Assembly: GCA_023150835.1 (NCBI GenBank)
Contig: JAKLKB010000086.1
Coordinates: 1-28,768 of the forward strand
Length of the DNA: 28,768 bases
Direction of reading: 5' to 3'
Source: Myxococcota bacterium
Lineage (GTDB): Bacteria; Myxococcota_C; UBA6777
Within the stretch, counting starts at the first letter, position 1, and the number at the start of each line of letters is the position of its first letter. This document shows, in pieces, positions 14,208 through 21,738 of this stretch. Position numbers and translations under genes: made by a program. The notes under the pieces were generated by a model, which made no database searches, was not told where the DNA came from, and saw nothing but the letters and a program-made list of their open reading frames with translations.

Positions 14208-15380
14208 GTGTTGCAAGCGAATCAGCGTGCTGTGGCGGTGTGGTTGTTTGTGTGTGCGGGGATGATCTTTGCGATGGTGGTGTTGGGGGGGGTGACGCGA
14301 CTGACGCGATCAGGGCTATCGATCGTGGTGTGGGAGCCGATCCGAGGGACGCTGCCGCCGTTGACAAAAGAGCAATGGGACGCGGAGTTTGCACGCTACA
14401 AGCGTTCGCCAGAGTACCAAAAAGTGAATCGAGGGATGAGCCTTGCGGATTTCAAGTCGATCTTTTGGATGGAGTATCTGCATCGTTTGTGGGGCCGATT
14501 GCTCGGGGTGGTATTTTTGTTTCCGTTTCTGGTGTTTGCGTGGCGCGGGTGGATTCGAGGTCGCCTGACGTGGGAGTGTGCATTGATGTTTATTGGAGGC
14601 GGATTACAAGGGCTGTTGGGCTGGTATATGGTCAAAAGCGGCCTTGTGAACGAACCTCGGGTCAGCCAGTATCGACTGGTGGCGCACCTTTGCGCGGCAT
14701 TTGTGCTGTATGCGTACATCCTTTGGGTGGCGCTGCGGCTGTGGTATGCCGCAAAAGACGAAGCATCCGAGACAATCGCCACCCCATCATCGGAAGAAAA
14801 AGAGGTCGCGCAAAACGCACAAGCATCGGGCGGGAAAGGCCGAAGGCAGCCCACCCCATCAGCGAGGGAAAAGGACACCGCATTGTCCGATCTCTCCGCG
14901 CACCTTACGCAAACAGCGGGGATGGTGGGATTGCGTAGAGCGGCGGTGGGTTTGACGTTGTTGATCTTTGTGATGGTGCTGTCGGGAGGGTTTGTGGCGG
15001 GTCTCAAAGGCGGATTGATGTACAACACATTTCCGATGATGGGGGCGTATTGGTGGCCTGCGGGGCTGTTTCCCTCGGTGGGAGCGATCTTTGAGTCGCC
15101 CGCGACGGCGCAGTGGGTTCATCGGATGATGGCGTACGTTGTGATGATCGCGGTGTTGGCGTTTTGGTTCGTATCGTTGCGGCACACGGTGACACCGCAT
15201 TTTGCGAGGGCCAGAGGAGTGTTGTTGGTGGTGTTGATGGTGCAGGTGTCGTTGGGGATCGCGACGTTGCTGTGGTATGTGCCTGTGGCGCTTGCGACGC
15301 TGCATCAAGCGGGGGCTCTGTGTTTGTTCACAGCTTCGTTGTATACGACGTTTATGTTGTCTCTTTGCGCCAAGTCGTGA
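14208..15380 (+). CDS. ctaA: Heme A synthase, COX15/CtaA family
   Basis: A 390-residue integral membrane enzyme that oxidises the C8 methyl of heme O to the formyl group of heme A for aa3-type cytochrome oxidase. The family signature GGVTRLTRSGLSIVVWEPI sits at residues 27-45. The four haem-ligand histidines expected in the two four-helix halves are visible: His 92 (MEYLHRLWGR), His 160 (LVAHLCAAF), His 305 (VHRMMAY) and His 366 (TLHQAGA). Eight hydrophobic segments are present. Between the halves is an unusually long hydrophilic loop (about 183-238) rich in Glu, Lys, Ser and Pro. AGAGGAGG ends at 14202, so GTG 14208 or TTG 14211 is the start; a TTG at 14187 lies before the ribosome site. No ctaB or oxidase genes are adjacent. 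The next gene converges, with 22 bases between stops. Confidence 0.95.
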   Translation: MLQANQRAVAVWLFVCAGMIFAMVVLGGVTRLTRSGLSIVVWEPIRGTLPPLTKEQWDAEFARYKRSPEYQKVNRGMSLADFKSIFWMEYLHRLWGRLLGVVFLFPFLVFAWRGWIRGRLTWECALMFIGGGLQGLLGWYMVKSGLVNEPRVSQYRLVAHLCAAFVLYAYILWVALRLWYAAKDEASETIATPSSEEKEVAQNAQASGGKGRRQPTPSAREKDTALSDLSAHLTQTAGMVGLRRAAVGLTLLIFVMVLSGGFVAGLKGGLMYNTFPMMGAYWWPAGLFPSVGAIFESPATAQWVHRMMAYVVMIAVLAFWFVSLRHTVTPHFARARGVLLVVLMVQVSLGIATLLWYVPVALATLHQAGALCLFTASLYTTFMLSLCAKS

Positions 15381-15402
15381 CCGTCTCGTGCAGCGTGAGA
15401 GA

Positions 15403-15696
15403 TCAGCGAGAGCGGATCTCAACGCGCACGCCAACCACCCCGTGAGATGAGGAAGAGAGACGGTCATAAAGCGTTTTGACGTCGGCGTTTGTCATCCCGA
15501 TGCAGCCGTTGGTGGCTTCCCACCCGCCGCCGTGTATGCCGATTCCTCGAAACATCAAAGGATGTCCGTTTCGTGTGGCTGAGCGGTTGAAATCCCTCAC
15601 GTCTTGATCGTTTTTGATTCGACCTTTTGTGCGTTCCCACAGATCGAGGATCTTTTCAAGTGCGTGATTTGCCTTTTTGGCCGTTGGATGTTGCAT
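15403..15696 (-). CDS. L,D-transpeptidase (YkuD) catalytic-half protein, probably truncated
   Basis: A 97-residue product matching only the C-terminal half of the YkuD domain, which cross-links peptidoglycan or attaches proteins to it through an active-site Cys. The motif GIGIHGGGWEATNGCIGM supplies His 55 and Cys 65, followed by NADVKTLYDRL and a final VRVEI strand, as in intact enzymes. The first ~60 residues of a normal YkuD domain and any signal peptide are absent, and the stretch upstream in the other frames does not supply them. GAGGA lies eight bases before ATG 15696, and the DUF302 gene ends 73 bases upstream. Either this is a decayed gene retaining a start, or a minimal cytoplasmic derivative. 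Catalytic residues are intact; function is doubtful. Confidence 0.68.
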   Translation of the reverse strand: MQHPTAKKANHALEKILDLWERTKGRIKNDQDVRDFNRSATRNGHPLMFRGIGIHGGGWEATNGCIGMTNADVKTLYDRLSSSSHGVVGVRVEIRSR

Positions 15697-15769
15697 CGTG
15701 GTGTCCTCGTTGGTTGGGTATGAACGAGGATGATAGCTTGATCTGCATCTTAACGAAAGTATGGGCGAA

Positions 15770-16153
15770 TTAACGGGCTTCGTTGATGGCGGAGGTGAGG
15801 ACTTCTTCGACGCGGGCGGCAGTATCGCGAAGGGTTGGAGAATCAGACAGCATCGCAAGCATGGGGGTGGGCTTGATCATGCCGATCTTGGTTTTTCCGT
15901 CTTGCTCGAAAACGGAGATGCGACAGGGCAAGGCCATGTTGAGGGTCATGTCTTCGGCGAGGACTTTGGCGGCTTCGTGGGGATTGCAGACTTCCAAGAC
16001 GAGGCAGGCGTGTTGGAAAGGGACGCCTTTTTTGTGGAGGGTGGCTTTGAGATCATGGATGTGCAACACGCCGAAGCTGCGGCTTTTGATCGAGGCTTCT
16101 AGATCGATCGCAGCTTGCTCAACGCTTTTTTCCGATTCAACGATGTAGTGCAT
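15770..16153 (-). CDS. DUF302 domain protein
   Basis: A 127-residue protein of the DUF302 family. It opens with MHYIVESEKSVEQAAIDLEA and continues with SRSFGVLHIHDLKATLHKKG and a CNPHEAAKVL segment, all typical of the family, which forms small alpha/beta proteins of unproven function. The C-terminal helix (TAARVEEVLTSAINEAR) closes the domain. ATG 16153 has AAGGAG nine bases upstream; the frame is open further but the extension has no family match. The single Cys of EVCNPHEA is common in the family. It is 90 bases downstream of the site-2 protease gene on the same strand, so the two may be co-transcribed. Confidence 0.88.
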   Translation of the reverse strand: MHYIVESEKSVEQAAIDLEASIKSRSFGVLHIHDLKATLHKKGVPFQHACLVLEVCNPHEAAKVLAEDMTLNMALPCRISVFEQDGKTKIGMIKPTPMLAMLSDSPTLRDTAARVEEVLTSAINEAR

Positions 16154-16243
16154 CTTTTTGGTCTCCTTGTGGCGGTTGGGTGTGCTGGCGCTAAAGAGCC
16201 GATAAAAAAACAGAGGATGCAAAAAGAGGTCGGAGGGGGCGGC

Positions 16244-17170
16244 TTAGTGGAGATCAAGGCGGTTGTTCGGGCGGAGGCGGAGCTTGGCATCAAGGTAATC
16301 TTCGAGGAGTTTGCGGTCGTTGGGTTTGAGTTTGTGGATGCCTTCTTCGTCGGCAAGGCGCATCAGCTTTTCGGCTTTGTTGCGATGCCACCAGACAAAA
16401 AGGCGGTCAGACAGGGTGCCAGAGGTCTTGTCGCTACCTTTGGATGGGGCGTTTCCAAAAGGCCAGAGATAGATCCAAAAGCCCCGTTGGAACAGGTGTT
16501 GCCAGCGTTGCCATTCGTTGTAGTTCACAAGAAAAACGAACAGAGAGATGATGAAGGCAAACATCATATTGAAGACCAGAGCGGTGATGCCAAGGATCGC
16601 AAGCAGCAACATCGACCAAGGCAAGCTGCGTCGGATGGCTTCGCTCTGACCGCGTCGAAGAGTGAGGTATCCACGCAGAAACTGGCCCCCATCCAGCGGA
16701 AAGATCGGAAGGACGTTAAAGAGGAAGAGGATCAAGTTCATCGTAAACAGATAGCCCGCAAGCGTCCGAGCAAACGGGAGCAACAACAGCAGCGGCGAGT
16801 AATAGAGAACACCCCCAAGGAGCGCAAGCGTCAACGAGACCAACGGACCCCACGCGATCACCCAAAGCTCTTGGCGACGGCTTAATCCGGGAGGGACTTC
16901 GGCCACCCCCCCAAAAAGGTGCATCACGATCCGCTTGGGCCGATTGCCAAAAGACGCCGAACTCAGCGCGTGTCCAAGCTCATGCAGATACACCGAACCA
17001 AATAATAAGACCGGAAAAAGCAGCCGTAATGGACTCATCGTGATCAATGCCACCACGACTTCTATCCCCATAAAGATCACCAGAATGATATGAAAATACA
17101 GCGGTATTCCAAAGAAAACACCGATGTGGAATTGTTTATCAAGAGGATGGCGACCGTCACCTACAAACAT
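16244..17170 (-). CDS. Site-2 protease family (M50) membrane metalloprotease
   Basis: A 308-residue intramembrane zinc metalloprotease. Zinc-binding HELGH is at residues 63-67 within a hydrophobic helix, and the third-ligand motif NVLPIFPLDGGQ lies at 152-163. Six or so hydrophobic segments span residues 18-225. A soluble C-terminal region (about 235-308) is charged and helical (DEEGIHKLKPNDRKLLEDYL). No CBS or PDZ domain is apparent, so it belongs to the compact SpoIVFB-like M50B group by size. Such proteases cleave membrane-tethered regulators; the substrate is unknown. AAAGGAG six bases before ATG 17170 fixes the start; upstream codons to 17248 are rejected. A 9-bp minisatellite lies ~175 bases upstream. 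Confidence 0.92.
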   Translation of the reverse strand: MFVGDGRHPLDKQFHIGVFFGIPLYFHIILVIFMGIEVVVALITMSPLRLLFPVLLFGSVYLHELGHALSSASFGNRPKRIVMHLFGGVAEVPPGLSRRQELWVIAWGPLVSLTLALLGGVLYYSPLLLLLPFARTLAGYLFTMNLILFLFNVLPIFPLDGGQFLRGYLTLRRGQSEAIRRSLPWSMLLLAILGITALVFNMMFAFIISLFVFLVNYNEWQRWQHLFQRGFWIYLWPFGNAPSKGSDKTSGTLSDRLFVWWHRNKAEKLMRLADEEGIHKLKPNDRKLLEDYLDAKLRLRPNNRLDLH

Positions 17171-17301
17171 GATCAACTCCTTTTGTTCGGAAAGAACGTG
17201 TGTTCCGATATTCTCGATCAGATCGAGACGTTGGAAGTCATCGCACAACAGCCCTTTCGAGATCGCCCAAACCTAACGCTGCCTATGGCCAGATGCAAAC
17301 C

Positions 17302-17344
17302 GTCCACGGAAAACACGGAAAACACGGAAGGGGAAAACACAGAA
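17302..17344 (+). repeat. GTCCACGGAAAACACGG block (family C) heading the minisatellite
   Basis: GTCCACGGAAAACACGGAAA is followed by further CACGGAAGGGG and AAAACACAG units. The same block is found at 6573. It forms the left border of the 9-bp repeat array. Confidence 0.6.
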
Positions 17345-17650
17345 AAGACATCGAAGGGAGCGAAGGGAGCGAAGGGAGCGAAGACATCGAAAGGGAGCGA
17401 AGGCATCGAAGGGAGCGAAGACATCGAAAGGGAGCGAAGGCATCGAAGGGAGCGAAGGCATCGAAGGGAGCGAAGACATCGAAAGGGGGCGAAGACATCG
17501 GAAGGGAGCGAAGGGAGCGAAGGGAGCGAAGGGAGCGAAGGGAGCGAAGGGAGCGAAGGGAGCGAAGACATCGAAGGGAGCGATGGGAGCGAAGACATCG
17601 AAGGGAGCGAAGAGAGCGAAGGGAGCGAAGACATCGAAGGGAGCGATGGG
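17345..17650 (+). repeat. 9-bp minisatellite (GAAGGGAGC / GAAGACATC), about 34 units
   Basis: About 300 bases consist almost only of the nine-base units GAAGGGAGC, GAAGACATC and GAAGGCATC. In places they form a higher-order 18-base alternation; near 17510-17565 GAAGGGAGC runs uninterrupted. Because nine is a multiple of three, open frames appear on both strands (EGSEGSEGS, RERRERRER, SLPSLPSL). Several units carry one extra A (GAAAGGGAGC), which shifts those frames, so I do not regard any of them as a gene. The array lies between the divergent-side leader of the M50 protease gene and the end of the ceramidase-like gene. Confidence 0.95.
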
Positions 17651-17746
17651 TTGAGAAAAAGGCGTGTTTGGTGGGGTTCGGGCTATGGTGTTGTTCGTTT
17701 GAACCATGAAGCATATCCTTTTTTTTTGTCTTTTCAAGTGTCTACA

Positions 17747-17761
17747 GCGCTAACCTAGCGC
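17747..17761. promoter_or_regulatory. Palindrome GCGCTAACCTAGCGC
   Basis: A perfect six-base inverted repeat (GCGCTA/TAGCGC) with a three-base centre abuts the degraded REP-like copy 8. It has no T-run on its outgoing side, so a terminator role is unlikely. An operator or recombination role is possible but unproven. Confidence 0.35.
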
Positions 17762-17830
17762 GTATGGGGGCAGCCCCCCGACTGCCCAAGAACAGGGCGT
17801 TTTCAGCAGATCGCCCCCACCCTTCGTGTG
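17757..17830 (+). repeat. REP-like element, family A copy 8 (degraded)
   Basis: GTATGGGGGCAGCCCCCCGA followed by CTGCCC keeps a six-base-pair stem. It continues with AAGAACAGGGCG, as in copy 3. The inverted ends are lost apart from a weak CAGATCGC on the right. It lies just downstream of the ceramidase-like gene. Confidence 0.6.
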
Positions 17831-17850
17831 CGCTGCTTTCGGATATTGTG

Positions 17851-20526
17851 TTAGGGTATGTCGAGAGCGCCTTTCCAAGTTCCCGTGTTTGCGTGGGCGT
17901 CGGCGAAGTTGATCGACACTTCGTAGGTTCCCGTTGTTAGGCTGGAGATATCCAACGAGAGCACGGATACAAGGGCGGATTGGGTTTCGGTGGTGGTTTT
18001 TCCTTCTTTGTCGCGGGAGGTGACAAGGGCGATGTTGCGCTCTTGGGGTGGGGTGGGTTTTGTGGAGAGCGAGAGTGCTTGTTTGCCGGCTAGGGTGACG
18101 GTGATCTGGGCGGTGGCTTGGTCGTGTTGGGTGATCGGCTTGGGAGCGGCCCAGTGGGTCAGCGGGGAGCGCAGGCGATGCCCGATCGGCGCGAGTTTTT
18201 CAAAGGGGGTTTTTCCATCGTCGGTCGAGCTTGGGGGATAGCCGACGAAGATCTCGAATGTTTTGTCTTTGCGTTGTGCTTCAAACAGGTGGATCTGGTT
18301 GGAGGGAACAAGGTCAAAGGCGTCGGTTTGCGCGGTATAAGGGACGATCTTTTCGCCGTCCCATTGCTTGCCTTCGATCCGAAAACGATACGTTCCTATA
18401 GGGAAGTCTTGTAGCTCTTCAAAAGAAAAAGTGTAATGCCAATCTTGTTCTTGTTTGGCAAAGGTCATGATGATGCGATGGGTGCTGTCGTCATAAGGGC
18501 GGTCAGCCGTGAGTTTTACGTCGGTGAAGGTCTCGCCGTCTTTGCGCTGGAGGATGGCGCGTGGGTTGTCTACGCCGATGAATCCGCCATTGAGAACAAA
18601 GCGCAGCGGGTGATCGAGTCGTCTGTGAGTCTTGGGGGGCTGGGTGACGATCTGGCCGGCTTTGGGTGTTTTTTCGCGTGGGACGGTGGGGGACAGATCG
18701 AGTTTGTAAAAGTCTTGGGGCAAGATGCCTGTGTTGTTGTCAGGCTTTGAGTCCATCCAAAGCTGTAAGGTGAGCTCGGTGATGTGTTTGAGCAGGTATT
18801 CACCAAGGCGCGGTCCCCAGATATTCATTGAAGCCTCGTAACCACCGCGCCACCAATCTTTTTCTTCGAGCAGATAAAAGTGATGATCTTGAGAGTAGCC
18901 AAGGACGAGAAGATCCTTGAGTTTGCCGCCTGCTTGTGCATCAAGATCCTTGCGCAGCCGCCGCCCAAGAAAAGAAGTCGCCTCACCCGGGAAGGTCGCC
19001 AAGACCAGATCGCCGATACGAGCGGCGGTGAGGTGCGTTTTGGCGAATTGGGGGATCGGTGCGCCGTCGTTGATCATCTCGACGTTGAGGACACAGCCGA
19101 GCTTTCCGTCTTGGTGTTGTTTGTCGGGTTCTTCGGTGTAGCTGAAGGCTTTGTCTACGCACTTGAGCCCACCAAAGCGATAAGGGATCTTTTTTCCATC
19201 TTTTTCTTCGTAAAACTCATCGTCTTTGTAGCCGATCAGTTTGCGAGAAATGCCGATCCGCTTATGGACGATATCAAGGCGTGTGTCGGTTTGTGGTTTG
19301 ATCTGTTCGTAGAGCGTCCAGACGGGGGGGGCGGTGAGTGCGCCGATCATCTGCATTCGACGGATATCTTTGTGTCGTTTTTTGTCGCCGCGTGGGGAGA
19401 CATCTCCGGCAGGACCTTGCAAGAAAAAAGCTTCGATGCGTTTTTGGGTGCGCTGTTCAAAGTAATCTTGGACACCCATCTCTGCGCCACCAGCGGCATC
19501 TTGGGTGAGCGAAAAGTGATTGAACTCGTGGATGATACCGTGCATGGGGAAACTAAACAGGACGGCCAGCGGGGTTCCATCGGCGCGATCCACGCGCATC
19601 ACGGTGAGGATCGGATGTTTTTCGTTGGGGGAAGCTCCGCGCCTATCGGAAAAGATCTCTCCTTCTTTGTCAAAGTCAGGATTGACGGCGTATCCAAAAC
19701 GAGCGGGTTTCAGGTCGTTGTGGGCCGCGATGATCGCTTCGCCAAAGGAAGCGACGATCCGACGGAAGCCTTCGGGCAAGAACTCGTCGTAGCCGAGAAA
19801 TCCGAGCTTTTTGTCAGGGAGCAGGTTCCAAAACCGCGCAGGCCCAGAGTGCGTGTGGGTGGCCGTGATCATCAGGTTTTTCGAGAAGTCGAGTCCTATT
19901 TTTTCGATAATATATTGGGTGATCTGTGTTTTTAAAAAGTCCGACACCCAACACATCGGACTGCGAACAAGGATGATGCGTTGGACGCCGTCGTCGAGAG
20001 CGATGGCTTTGACGAAGAAGCGGTCGTATTGTCCCGTGGTTGCGCCCAATCCTTCGGCATAGGGGCTGGTGGGTCCGACACGTAGGCCATATCCGGCCAT
20101 CGAGATGCCAAGCGGGACATCAAGGGGGGCGATACCAAGGCCCGCTTGGAGGGGGGTCGGCGTGGTCTTGCCCTTGTTTGGGGGATCTGCTGTTTTCCAG
20201 ATCGGCTTGTGGCACTGGGCATTGACGCAGACATGGAGCGTCGGGCAGTCGGTGTCGATCTCGCATCGTTTGATGCAGCGGCCTTTGTAGCAGGTTTGGT
20301 GTCCTTGGCACTCCGCAGGGGCCTTGCAGGGTGTGGTGGGGACGCAGTTTCCATCGACGCAATCTTGAAGGCCCGTACATTCGCGTGCAGCGACGCATTG
20401 GGGGCCTTGTTCGGAAGGGGAGGCATCGGCGGTGGTTTCTTCGCTGTTGACGGTGGGGGTGCAGTTCCACAGCGGATGAAACAAAAGCAGAGAACACAAG
20501 AGAAGAAGAAAACGGAGATTTCGCAT
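17851..20526 (-). CDS. Neutral/alkaline ceramidase-like lipoprotein with Cys-rich N-terminal domain
   Basis: An 891-residue secreted protein. A hydrophobic signal (residues 4-18) ends at Cys 22 (LWNC), a plausible but non-standard lipobox. Residues 44-105 are a Cys-rich module of CxxxxxC spacing, as often seen in myxobacterial surface proteins. Residues ~125-560 match the neutral ceramidase catalytic domain, which cleaves the amide of ceramides: MAGYG, ATHTHSGP (222-229, zinc ligand His), MHGIIH (328-333), GPAGDVSP with the expected nucleophile Ser 377, and TFPGEATSFLGRR. The C-terminal third is beta-rich and Ig-like (GTYRFRIEG, TGTYEVSINF). ATG 20526 follows AGGA. It may release fatty acid from sphingolipids of the environment or of the cell. 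Monocistronic; REP-like elements lie on both sides. The call of ceramidase activity rests on motifs only. Confidence 0.82.
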   Translation of the reverse strand: MRNLRFLLLLCSLLLFHPLWNCTPTVNSEETTADASPSEQGPQCVAARECTGLQDCVDGNCVPTTPCKAPAECQGHQTCYKGRCIKRCEIDTDCPTLHVCVNAQCHKPIWKTADPPNKGKTTPTPLQAGLGIAPLDVPLGISMAGYGLRVGPTSPYAEGLGATTGQYDRFFVKAIALDDGVQRIILVRSPMCWVSDFLKTQITQYIIEKIGLDFSKNLMITATHTHSGPARFWNLLPDKKLGFLGYDEFLPEGFRRIVASFGEAIIAAHNDLKPARFGYAVNPDFDKEGEIFSDRRGASPNEKHPILTVMRVDRADGTPLAVLFSFPMHGIIHEFNHFSLTQDAAGGAEMGVQDYFEQRTQKRIEAFFLQGPAGDVSPRGDKKRHKDIRRMQMIGALTAPPVWTLYEQIKPQTDTRLDIVHKRIGISRKLIGYKDDEFYEEKDGKKIPYRFGGLKCVDKAFSYTEEPDKQHQDGKLGCVLNVEMINDGAPIPQFAKTHLTAARIGDLVLATFPGEATSFLGRRLRKDLDAQAGGKLKDLLVLGYSQDHHFYLLEEKDWWRGGYEASMNIWGPRLGEYLLKHITELTLQLWMDSKPDNNTGILPQDFYKLDLSPTVPREKTPKAGQIVTQPPKTHRRLDHPLRFVLNGGFIGVDNPRAILQRKDGETFTDVKLTADRPYDDSTHRIIMTFAKQEQDWHYTFSFEELQDFPIGTYRFRIEGKQWDGEKIVPYTAQTDAFDLVPSNQIHLFEAQRKDKTFEIFVGYPPSSTDDGKTPFEKLAPIGHRLRSPLTHWAAPKPITQHDQATAQITVTLAGKQALSLSTKPTPPQERNIALVTSRDKEGKTTTETQSALVSVLSLDISSLTTGTYEVSINFADAHANTGTWKGALDIP

Positions 20527-20663
20527 GGGGCGATCCTATGGCGTTGTAGGAGCGAGGGCTTCGTGAAAAACGCCACAGCGTACAACAGGATCGAAGGAAA
20601 AGGGGAGGGGCGTCGCTTTTCTGGGGTAGGCGCGCCGCTTGTTGGGATGGTTTTGTGGGGTTT

Positions 20664-20779
20664 TATACGATATCCGAGTGATGCACACAGCAAAGGAGAG
20701 TACGTAGACGCCCTATTCTTGGGCAGCCACACCTGTCTGCCCCTACGTTTTACGATCACACACCCTGCGGATTTCGTAT
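20664..20779 (-). repeat. REP-like element, family A copy 9 (variant loop)
   Basis: The ends are ATACGATATCCGAGTGATG and TGCGGATTTCGTAT. The hairpin is the GGGCAGCCACACCTGTCTGC-CC variant shared with copy 6, with a GTAG foot on the - strand. It lies in the leader region of the ceramidase-like gene. Confidence 0.88.
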
Positions 20780-20789
20780 TACGCCATAC

Positions 20790-20930
20790 GCGCCTTGATT
20801 TCGTGTTTTGTACCCCTTGACTCCGTATTGGCGAAGAGATCACAGGTTTTTCAAAACAACGGCGCTGTCGCGTGGAGTGCCGCGAACACGGGGATTTTTG
20901 TCAGCGGAGTCATCTCTATCGGATACGAGT
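20790..20930 (+). repeat. Dispersed repeat, family B copy 3
   Basis: The copy contains ACCCCTTGACTCCGTATTGG followed by CG, then TTTTTCAAAACAACGGCGCT, GTCGCGTGGAGTGC, CGCGAACACGGGG and ATTTTTGTCA, matching copy 2 block by block. As at 3111-3400, it lies immediately beside a REP-like element. With copy 9 it accounts for most of 20527-21002; nothing else was recognised there. Confidence 0.75.
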
Positions 20931-21002
20931 TGCAGATCCGACTATCGAGGCCGCAGTTTGCGGCGAGACTCTTTCTGATCTGCATACGAGCGGGGCATCG
21001 AA

Positions 21003-21656
21003 TTATGGAGGCTCTTGTTCGGGGAGGGGCGGTGTGGCTGACCAAGCCCGAAAGAAAGCCTCAAGGTGTTCGGAGAGAAAGGCGTCGATATCCAAAGGGC
21101 GGCAGGTGCGCCCGCCAAGCTGATCTTGGTGGAGCAGTGCGAGGATCAATGGAGACAACAGCAGCAATGCGCCTGTGCGCGTATCCATCGGGCGCAATTC
21201 ACCGCGCTGGATGTGGATCTGCAAGCGCTGTTCAAAGGCTTGGAGGGTGGGTTCTAGGAGTTTTTGGATGTAGAACGGGCCGATCTGGGCGTCGTGAAGG
21301 CCGATCGCAAGGCCCATGCGCTGGATCGCGCCGACTCCGTAGCGTTGCCATGCAAGCGCAAACAGCCGAATCAGCGCAGATATCGCATCGCGAGCCGTCC
21401 CGAGATCCGCAGAGACTACGCTGGCGATGTGTACGTCGCCTTGTTGGGCAAGAGAATCGATCGCCGCTTGAACGGCTCCGTGATGATCTTGAAAGTAGTG
21501 GCGCAACGTCGCACGACTGACCGCACAAGTCTCTGCAAGTTCTTGGAAACTGGCGTTGGTTCCGTCTGTTTGAAGAAGGCGAGCCGCGATCAAGCCCGCG
21601 AGCCGCTGCTTCTCTGTTTCGTGTCCTTTGTTGGTGCGTCCTACGGGCCGTCCCAT
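21003..21656 (-). CDS. TetR family transcriptional regulator
   Basis: A 217-residue dimeric repressor type. The N-terminal DNA-binding domain has the helix-turn-helix at about residues 35-57 (ASFQELAETCAVSRATLRHY followed by FQD), the TetR signature including the conserved HYF. The rest is an all-helical ligand/dimer domain ending in a Pro-rich tail (ATPPLPEQEPP). ATG 21656 has GGAGA seven bases upstream. The frame is open to 21761, overlapping purL by 23 bases, but that leader lacks a ribosome site. It lies 82 bases downstream of purL on the same strand and may be read from the same transcript; that does not imply purine regulation. Its ligand and targets are unknown, and no typical divergent target gene adjoins it. 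Confidence 0.9.
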   Translation of the reverse strand: MGRPVGRTNKGHETEKQRLAGLIAARLLQTDGTNASFQELAETCAVSRATLRHYFQDHHGAVQAAIDSLAQQGDVHIASVVSADLGTARDAISALIRLFALAWQRYGVGAIQRMGLAIGLHDAQIGPFYIQKLLEPTLQAFEQRLQIHIQRGELRPMDTRTGALLLLSPLILALLHQDQLGGRTCRPLDIDAFLSEHLEAFFRAWSATPPLPEQEPP

Positions 21657-21738
21657 CCGTCTTCTCCGCTCCTTGGTTTGCGGTATTTGCTTTGGATGCA
21701 CGAGCTGCTCAAGCAGATCCGTCAAACTGGAGGATAGA

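Noticed and set aside
15397-15420. GAGATC/GATCTC inverted repeat as a bidirectional terminator between convergent genes
   Set aside because: The stem is only six pairs with a ten-base loop and no T-run, and lies partly in coding sequence.
17716-17728. T-run near the palindrome at 17747 as a terminator
   Set aside because: The T-run lies on the wrong side of the palindrome for either strand to give a hairpin followed by T residues.
17090-17758. Long open frames on both strands across the 9-bp repeats
   Set aside because: Multiple-of-three units keep several frames open at once. Units with one extra base shift these frames, and the products are pure low complexity with no ribosome site.
18880-19935. 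351-codon open frame on + opposite the ceramidase-like gene
   Set aside because: Shadow frame; the ceramidase motifs lie on the - strand.
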